Shown: piece by piece, positions 59,078 to 64,000 of the stretch
Position numbering within the stretch: position 1 is the first letter of the stretch
Layout of the letters: each line of letters opens with the position of its first letter
Assembly: GCA_964411985.1 (NCBI GenBank)
Contig: CAYPNF010000020.1
Span: 1 to 64,000, forward strand
Reading direction: 5' to 3'
DNA from: CAYPNF01 sp964411985
GTDB lineage: Bacteria > Verrucomicrobiota > Verrucomicrobiia > Limisphaerales > J093
Length of the DNA stretch: 64,000 bases
Translations under genes and position numbers: made by a program
The notes under the pieces: model-generated
Databases searched by the model: none
What the model saw: the letters and a program-made list of their open reading frames with translations, nothing else
Told to the model about the DNA's origin: nothing

Positions 59078-60430
59078 TCACCCCTGCAGGAACGAATAGT
59101 CGTAGGGCTTGCGCATCTCTCTCGCCACGTGAGCATTCGCCTCCTGCGCGTGCTCTCCGACAAACCTCTCTGACTTCGCGTCCCACTGCAGCCTCTGGCG
59201 CAGACGGAGCGCGATGGCTGCCAAGTGACAAAGGGTAGCGGAACGGTGACCCACCTCGACGCAGGCGATTGGGTCCTTGCGCGACTTCACGCAGTGGAAG
59301 AAGTTGGCCATGTGATCGGGACTGGCCTCCAGGCGCACCGCATCGGCTGCCAGGGGTGTTGTCAGAAGTTCGTCCTTGGATGCTTCAATGTCGCCGCGGG
59401 TCACCCAGATCCAGCCGTCCGTGCCCTCAAAGCGCAGCCCGTTGCGTTGACCATCCTTCTTCACCACCCCGCCAAAAATGTTGTCATCGGGTGTGCTGCG
59501 AACCACGTGGCGGATCCCGCCAGCCCAGGAGAACACAACCTCGTATTCGCTGATCGCGGTGTAGCCGCCCGGGATGGGTTCCGCCAGCACTTTGGCTTCT
59601 ACTTCAGTCGGGCCGTCCAAACCGATGGCCCAGCGCGCGATGTCGTTGTGGTGCGCGCCCCAGTCGGTCATCGTGCCACCTGAGTATTCGAGGAAATAGC
59701 GGAAAGTGGTGTGACAGCGCTCCTTTACGTAGTCGACCTTGGGCGCCTGGCCCAGGTAGAAGTCCCAATCTAATCCCTGGGGCACTGGAGAGCTCTGGAA
59801 GGGTCCGGCGCGGAGTCCGGCGGGAAGGTAGACGAGGATCTCCTTGAGCTTCCCGATGCGGCCGTTGCGCACCAATTCGCAGGCGAGCCGGAAACGGTTG
59901 TCACTGCGCTGCTGGGTGCCGGTCTGGAGGACTGCTTTGCTCTTGCGCACTTCTTTGACCAACCGCGAGCCTTCGTCGATGGTCAGGGTCAGCGGTTTCT
60001 CGCCGTACACATCTTTGCCCGCCCGCACTGCCGCCATATTCACCAGCGTGTGCCAGTGGTCGGGCGTGGCTTGCAGGACGACGTTCACGTCCTTGTTTTC
60101 GAGAGCTTTTCGAAAGTCGCGGTACTTCGACGGGGTCTTGCCGTCCTTGGTGAACTGCTTGGCAGCGGCTTCCACATGGCCCTCGTCCACGTCGCAGACC
60201 GCCACGATATCCCCGAACCGGCTGGCCAGTCCTGCGTCCCCGCGTCCCATCCCCCCGCAGCCCACCAGGACGATGCCTGGTCGATCGTTTGCGCTGGGTT
60301 GTTTGTCGGAGGCCGCTGCGGCAGACAGCTCGCGTTCGACAAACCACGCAGGCAACCCGGTGGCCGCGGCGACCACGGAACATCGGCTGACAAAAGAGCG
60401 GCGGGAGATCTGGAATGGCTTGAGTGTCAT
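59078..60430 (-). CDS. Tat-exported Gfo/Idh/MocA family oxidoreductase
   Basis: A 450-residue enzyme with a twin-arginine-like signal ('ISRRSFVSRCSVVAAATG'). The Rossmann motif is 'GIVLVGCGGMGRGD', then 'VLQATPDHWHTLVNMAAV' and the signature lysine in 'VYGEKPLTLTID'. The C-terminal substrate domain includes 'SGGTMTDWGAHHNDIARWA', typical of exported members in Verrucomicrobiota and Planctomycetes. The sugar substrate is unknown. I chose the ATG at 60430; a start at 60538 would run through a family-B intergenic repeat and is not credible. Confidence 0.9.
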   Translation of the reverse strand: MTLKPFQISRRSFVSRCSVVAAATGLPAWFVERELSAAAASDKQPSANDRPGIVLVGCGGMGRGDAGLASRFGDIVAVCDVDEGHVEAAAKQFTKDGKTPSKYRDFRKALENKDVNVVLQATPDHWHTLVNMAAVRAGKDVYGEKPLTLTIDEGSRLVKEVRKSKAVLQTGTQQRSDNRFRLACELVRNGRIGKLKEILVYLPAGLRAGPFQSSPVPQGLDWDFYLGQAPKVDYVKERCHTTFRYFLEYSGGTMTDWGAHHNDIARWAIGLDGPTEVEAKVLAEPIPGGYTAISEYEVVFSWAGGIRHVVRSTPDDNIFGGVVKKDGQRNGLRFEGTDGWIWVTRGDIEASKDELLTTPLAADAVRLEASPDHMANFFHCVKSRKDPIACVEVGHRSATLCHLAAIALRLRQRLQWDAKSERFVGEHAQEANAHVAREMRKPYDYSFLQG

Positions 60431-60502
60431 GCAAGGAACTTCAAACCCGCCGTGCGGAGCGGTCAAGGAGAATGTCGGGTGGTCCTCCAGGCCAAGGCTG
60501 GT

Positions 60503-60548
60503 GGAAGCCCGCTCGGTTTTGGAGCGCGGCACTCGCAAGCGCCGCGTT
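60503..60548 (+). repeat. Intergenic hairpin repeat, family B, copy 2
   Basis: GGAAGCCCGCTCGGTTTTGG then GAGCGCGGC-actcgcaa-GCGCCGC, the same layout as 57754-57795. The stem differs in ways that mostly keep pairing. It lies upstream of the Gfo/Idh/MocA gene. Confidence 0.65.
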
Positions 60549-60568
60549 CAGCCGCATTGGTTTTCTCC

Positions 60569-63463
60569 CTACTCTGCCAGCAGCAACCGGTAGAACATCT
60601 GCCCCATTTGAGGGGTGATAAAGACAACCACGTTCTCGTTGGCACCATCCGCCTGTGCCTCCACGGCGGCCTCCAGATACGGCCCGGTCACGTCTGGTGC
60701 CGCCTGCAGCAGCCCTGGCTGGGTGATGGGCCATTGGAGTCGGATTTTCCCGTCCTCCTGTGCGACGGCGGCGATGCGGCCGGTGGGCGCCACCACCGCA
60801 ATGGGCACTTCAACCGCGCCGTCGCTCCCGTCACCGTCCCGCGCGGTCAGCGTGAGCGTGTGTTTGCCTTCCGCCAACTGCACGTCCAACGTGCGCCCGG
60901 TTCCGATGATCTTGTCATCCAGCGCCCAGCGGAAGGACGCTTCCGGCAAGTTTGGGTCTTCCAGGTCGGTGGCGTCCCCTTCGAGATGAACGACGCCGCC
61001 TGCCGCGAGTGTGGCCCTGGCTTTGGGACTGCGAATCACCGGGGCCGGCGGCTTGTTGTTTACACTAAAGGCCAGGTCGGAATCGTCCTGATCGCTGTGG
61101 AAACCGTCCGAAGCCATCACGCGCATCTTGCATTTGCCCCCGCCGGGCAGGGTGTCGAAGTCCACTGCCAGACTCGTTCCCTTCACGTTTCTGGCCACGG
61201 GCACCCAGTTCGCACCGCCGTCGGGGCTGTGCAGCAGGCTGTAGAGCAGAGTGGCTCCCCGGTCTCCATCCGTTCCCTTCCATTGGACAGTCTGGACGCC
61301 TTTCCAGCTTTCCCCTCCGTTGGGCGCCAGCAAGGAGACGTTGGGTTTGTTCAGCGAGGCGGTGGCTTGGTCGAGGACCTTTTCTTTGTAGAGCAAGGCC
61401 ACCGAGTGGAAGCTCCGAGGAGGGGTCACCAGGAAGTCAAAGGCCACTTGGGGGATTCCGTCCTCTTCACACATCTGTGCAAAGGTGGCCCCGAAAGTGA
61501 TCCGTCCTACGGCCTTGCCCAGAGTGTCGCGCAGTTCGATCGCATAACCGCCAGCCCCAGGGTCCTCGCTCGGTGTGCCGGGTTGAGTATAGAGCGGATC
61601 CAGAGTTCCTGTGCCATCGGGAAACACAAGGCCGGAAATATGGAGAAGCGTCGGCTGCACGGTGGCGGTCTGCAAACCAGCACGATGCATCGATACGGCA
61701 CCCGCACCCGGCGCAAAAGTGTCGTAAAGATGTTGGTACCGATAGGGCGAGATCCACTTGGTGGGGGAAGCTCCCGATTGGCAATAGGACATGAAATCAG
61801 GGTAGCCGTCGGGTATGACTGGGTCTTCTTCGGAATCGCTTCCGAGCAGTCTGGTGTCGAATCCGTACGCCTGGATGTCATCGTCCGTGTAGGGCCAGGC
61901 TGGGTCGGGTCCGGCCGCCCCGCAGCCATTGGGCACGTGCCTGCCCCAGGTGCCGGTCAGGGAACGGTCCAGGTTGTGGTTGATCTCATGCGCCATCGTA
62001 CCTTCCAACGAAGTGCCCCGGTATCCGCGGGCCACATGCCCGTAGCCAGGGCCCGAGTACCAGATCGGGTCGGAGATCCCACCTCCTGCCGAAGTGAAAC
62101 CATAGATCTGGAAAGGCATCTCAAACGGCGCTCCCCCTGAGAAAAGCAAGCCAATGATCCACGCCAGGGCAACCTCGGAGTGGTATTGGCGAAGGCGCGA
62201 GATGGCGTTGTCCACCGAGCAAGTCCCAATGGCCGTCCAGGGCTTCACCACGAAGTTGATGTCCGCTACCGGGTAGGCCGCCTTCATGTACGCCTGTTGT
62301 GAGGCAATCTCGGCGCTGCTGGGCACTTGCGGCGACGCCGCGGTGCCGCTGTTAATGGGGACAATCCAAACCGTGGGAACATCCCGGGTCGAAAAACTCC
62401 GCACCAAAGTGCTGGAGGTTTTTTCGTTGCCGAAGGCATCCTCAAAAGTGACCTGGAACGTGACCGAACCGCTGGTCCAACTGTCCGGCAGCGTGAAAAG
62501 CGTGGTGCTGGATGCGGTGGCCTCGCTTACGCTCAACGGGACGCTATCGGATTGCATCAGCGGTGAGCCAGCGAGAGGAACGCCGTTCCTTTTCGCATGG
62601 AGGTAAACCGAGACCGGTTGTGCCTTGGTGGTGCCCGTTACGGAGAGGTACACCCGGGCCACGGTCTTCTTGCCCGCCACCAGCGGGATGGTGTTGTCCC
62701 GCGTTTGCACCGACTGGACTAACTCGAGGAATTGTGTCTGAAAGCCCAGGATTGCGTTCGGATCCGCCAGCAGGGGCAAAACGGTGCCCGCGCTGAATTC
62801 CACCTGCCAGAGTTGCGAGAAATCGCGGGAATAATCGCGGATCGGTTCGATGACCAGGCCGTTGGCAGGCGACGCCACCTTGAGCGCCATCCGGGCTTTG
62901 CCTCCGGCCTTGGAACGGATTTCTTCAAGCGGGATGGCCAATTCCCAGACGCGATGCCGCGCGAACGTCAGTCGACTGCCATCGAACTTAGTGGAACCGT
63001 CCGCGGCGAAAGAGTCAAAACGCATCGCCAACGACGAGCGCGTTGCCGGGGCTAGGGTACCGAGCTTTCCTAAATCCACGTACCGTTGCAGGGCGAGCGT
63101 TCGGGTGGAAGGATCCAGCGTATAGTTCAGGTCCACGTCGCGGGTGATTGCCAGGTCACGGTTGATGTCAAACGTCAGGGCGATCAAATCTTCCGCATCG
63201 TCTTTGGTTTGTCCTTCCACGTTCACGAGGAAGTAGGCGCGCCGCAAGTCGTTCTGGATCGCCATGTAACCGCCGTCGAGCCGCACCTTGGCAGCGCCGT
63301 CCCATTCGCCCCAGTCGATCTTTCCGTCCAGCCTCGGCGGTTTGGTGGTGAACTTGGACTTCAGGTCAAGCGCGGAGGCAGTGGGCAGAAGCAGTGCGCA
63401 GGCCACGAGGGTCAGTAGCCAACTGCGGGGAGTGGCAAGGTGATTGGGTTTGGCAGGAAACAT
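60569..63463 (-). CDS. Large secreted metalloprotease-like protein with Ig-like domains
   Basis: A 964-residue protein with a signal peptide ('SWLLTLVACALLLPTASA'). An N-terminal beta domain follows (about 30-230, like carbohydrate-binding DOMON/CBM9 'LDGKIDWGEWDGAAKVRLDG'). The central region has the probable zinc site HEINH at residues 492-496, and 'YPDFMSYCQSG' downstream may supply the Met-turn of a metzincin. Ig-like domains follow (about 710-900, with 'VSLLAPNGGESWKGVQTVQW' and 'GRTLDVQLAEGKHTLTLTA'). The end is the Verrucomicrobiota-type C-terminal domain 'MGQMFYRLLLAE'. The start is supported by GGAGG seven bases upstream. Likely secreted and acting on protein. Confidence 0.78.
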   Translation of the reverse strand: MFPAKPNHLATPRSWLLTLVACALLLPTASALDLKSKFTTKPPRLDGKIDWGEWDGAAKVRLDGGYMAIQNDLRRAYFLVNVEGQTKDDAEDLIALTFDINRDLAITRDVDLNYTLDPSTRTLALQRYVDLGKLGTLAPATRSSLAMRFDSFAADGSTKFDGSRLTFARHRVWELAIPLEEIRSKAGGKARMALKVASPANGLVIEPIRDYSRDFSQLWQVEFSAGTVLPLLADPNAILGFQTQFLELVQSVQTRDNTIPLVAGKKTVARVYLSVTGTTKAQPVSVYLHAKRNGVPLAGSPLMQSDSVPLSVSEATASSTTLFTLPDSWTSGSVTFQVTFEDAFGNEKTSSTLVRSFSTRDVPTVWIVPINSGTAASPQVPSSAEIASQQAYMKAAYPVADINFVVKPWTAIGTCSVDNAISRLRQYHSEVALAWIIGLLFSGGAPFEMPFQIYGFTSAGGGISDPIWYSGPGYGHVARGYRGTSLEGTMAHEINHNLDRSLTGTWGRHVPNGCGAAGPDPAWPYTDDDIQAYGFDTRLLGSDSEEDPVIPDGYPDFMSYCQSGASPTKWISPYRYQHLYDTFAPGAGAVSMHRAGLQTATVQPTLLHISGLVFPDGTGTLDPLYTQPGTPSEDPGAGGYAIELRDTLGKAVGRITFGATFAQMCEEDGIPQVAFDFLVTPPRSFHSVALLYKEKVLDQATASLNKPNVSLLAPNGGESWKGVQTVQWKGTDGDRGATLLYSLLHSPDGGANWVPVARNVKGTSLAVDFDTLPGGGKCKMRVMASDGFHSDQDDSDLAFSVNNKPPAPVIRSPKARATLAAGGVVHLEGDATDLEDPNLPEASFRWALDDKIIGTGRTLDVQLAEGKHTLTLTARDGDGSDGAVEVPIAVVAPTGRIAAVAQEDGKIRLQWPITQPGLLQAAPDVTGPYLEAAVEAQADGANENVVVFITPQMGQMFYRLLLAE

Positions 63464-63764
63464 AGGCAACCTCCAGACAACGCCATCTCAGGTTTTCCCC
63501 TCCCGATCCAACTCGCTTGACCCTTACAGCCGATGCAAGCCGCACCCAAGCAGGTGCGCGGTGGTCCGAGCATAGGGGTGAGATGATCACAAAATACCCT
63601 ATCACAACCACCTCCTTCGCGCAAACGCGGAAGGAGCACATGGACGGCCGCGAAGTTCTAAGGACGGGTGTGTCCGACCCCGCCACGAGTTGGCTGCCGC
63701 AGGGACGCTTGGTGGAGAATCCTGATTCTTGCAGCAGAGCGGGATGCTGGTAAGCTGGTGAGGT
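63464..63764. other. Divergent intergenic region
   Basis: 301 bp between divergent genes. It holds a 10-bp hairpin with one bulged C (about 63612-63636, CTCCTTCGCG-caaa-CGCGGAAGGAG) and a paired TTTGTGAT/TTGTGAT motif on the minus strand near 63590, possibly an operator. No clear promoter hexamers. No credible gene. Confidence 0.4.
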
Positions 63765-64000
63765 ATGAAAAGCCTCACTGAGCAGCTCTGGTTTCAGGTC
63801 CCTGGCCGAAGGGGTTTTGTCAATATTACCGGCACTATCGAGGATCTGGTCGCCAAGAGCGGCGTTCAGGAAGGCCTCTGCCTGGTGAACGCCATGCACA
63901 TCACCGCTTCGGTGTTCATCAACGACAACGAACCCGGTCTGCACCACGATTACGAGGTCTGGCTGGAGAAGTTGGCTCCTCATGCCCCGACTTCCCAGTA
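63765..64000 (+). CDS. YjbQ/UPF0047 family protein (3' end beyond the window)
   Basis: 78 visible residues, cut by the window end. 'MKSLTEQLWFQVPGRRGFVN' is followed by 'ITGTIEDLVAKSGVQEGLC', 'LVNAMHITASVFINDNEPGL' and 'HHDYEVWLEKLAP', the hallmark of UPF0047/YjbQ proteins. These are small enzymes with secondary thiamine-phosphate synthase activity and an uncertain main role. GGTGAGG precedes the ATG. A long reverse-strand open frame over the same bases is a shadow. Confidence 0.88.
   Translation, partial: MKSLTEQLWFQVPGRRGFVNITGTIEDLVAKSGVQEGLCLVNAMHITASVFINDNEPGLHHDYEVWLEKLAPHAPTSQ

Noticed and set aside
60050..62140. Plus-strand open frame of 696 codons
   Set aside because: Antisense to the Gfo/Idh/MocA and metalloprotease-like genes, both of which have signal peptides and domain motifs on the minus strand. 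The plus-strand translation shows no family pattern.
63366..63983. Minus-strand open frame of 205 codons at the right edge
   Set aside because: Overlaps the YjbQ-family start on the plus strand and the signal-peptide end of the metalloprotease-like gene. The YjbQ motifs are decisive.
1..64000. tRNA, rRNA or CRISPR arrays
   Set aside because: I saw no tRNA T-loop strings in the intergenic regions, no rRNA-like blocks and no regularly spaced direct repeats. A tRNAscan or CRISPR search would be needed for certainty.

Overview
The window is high-GC bacterial DNA with a Gram-negative cell plan: a BamD-like lipoprotein-assembly protein, LptE, a periplasmic amidase and a type IV pilus ATPase. The mix of Tat-exported Gfo/Idh/MocA oxidoreductases, a ThuA protein, PQQ-type propellers, DUF3500, large secreted repeat proteins and a recurring C-terminal domain ending in 'FYRL/FFRL' points to Verrucomicrobiota, perhaps the Limisphaerales/Pedosphaera side. 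That assignment is inferred from gene content; no rRNA gene is present. A run of 100 N at 54225-54324 marks a scaffold join, so this is a draft or metagenome assembly.

Layout. 1-9.9 kb, minus strand: exported catabolic genes (HEAT-repeat protein, Gfo/Idh/MocA oxidoreductase, isochorismatase-like hydrolase, secreted metalloprotease-like protein, ceramidase-like protein, Tat-exported DegT-type aminotransferase). 10-16.6 kb, plus strand: small membrane proteins including DUF2752, a zinc-ribbon protein, BamD-like plus LptE, a PQQ-like propeller and DUF72. 16.6-20.5 kb, minus: a DUF3748/YidR-like propeller and a six-hairpin glycosidase-like protein. 20.8-23.5 kb, plus: two consecutive receiver-histidine kinase hybrids. 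23.9-27.4 kb, minus: ThuA and a large glycosidase-like protein. 27.4-33.2 kb, minus: pilT/U and a PilZ-like gene, the housekeeping run coaD-yceD-rpmF-plsX-fabH, and a FecR-like protein. 33.6-35.5 kb: a lone response regulator and an aldo/keto reductase.

35.9-42.9 kb, plus: a tight five-gene operon (two cystathionine-gamma-synthase-like PLP enzymes, a copper-type P1B ATPase, DUF1638, a nitronate-monooxygenase-like flavoprotein). This is the best candidate for an undescribed pathway. 43-50.5 kb, plus: a DUF3500 protein, a 1621-residue exported protein with about ten degenerate repeats, and a Tat-exported glycosidase. 50.5-52.4 kb: a complete IS1634-family element with about 38-bp inverted repeats. 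Its right end abuts the truncated remnant of a second DUF3500 gene. 52.6-64 kb: a membrane-anchored PQQ-like propeller, an MFS transporter cut by the gap, a sialidase-like protein, a lipoprotein amidase, another Gfo/Idh/MocA enzyme, a second metalloprotease-like secreted protein, and the start of a YjbQ-family gene.

The exported genes suggest a polysaccharide- or glycoconjugate-degrading lifestyle. Two related families of short palindromic intergenic repeats are scattered through the window. I saw no tRNA, rRNA, CRISPR array or recognisable riboswitch.
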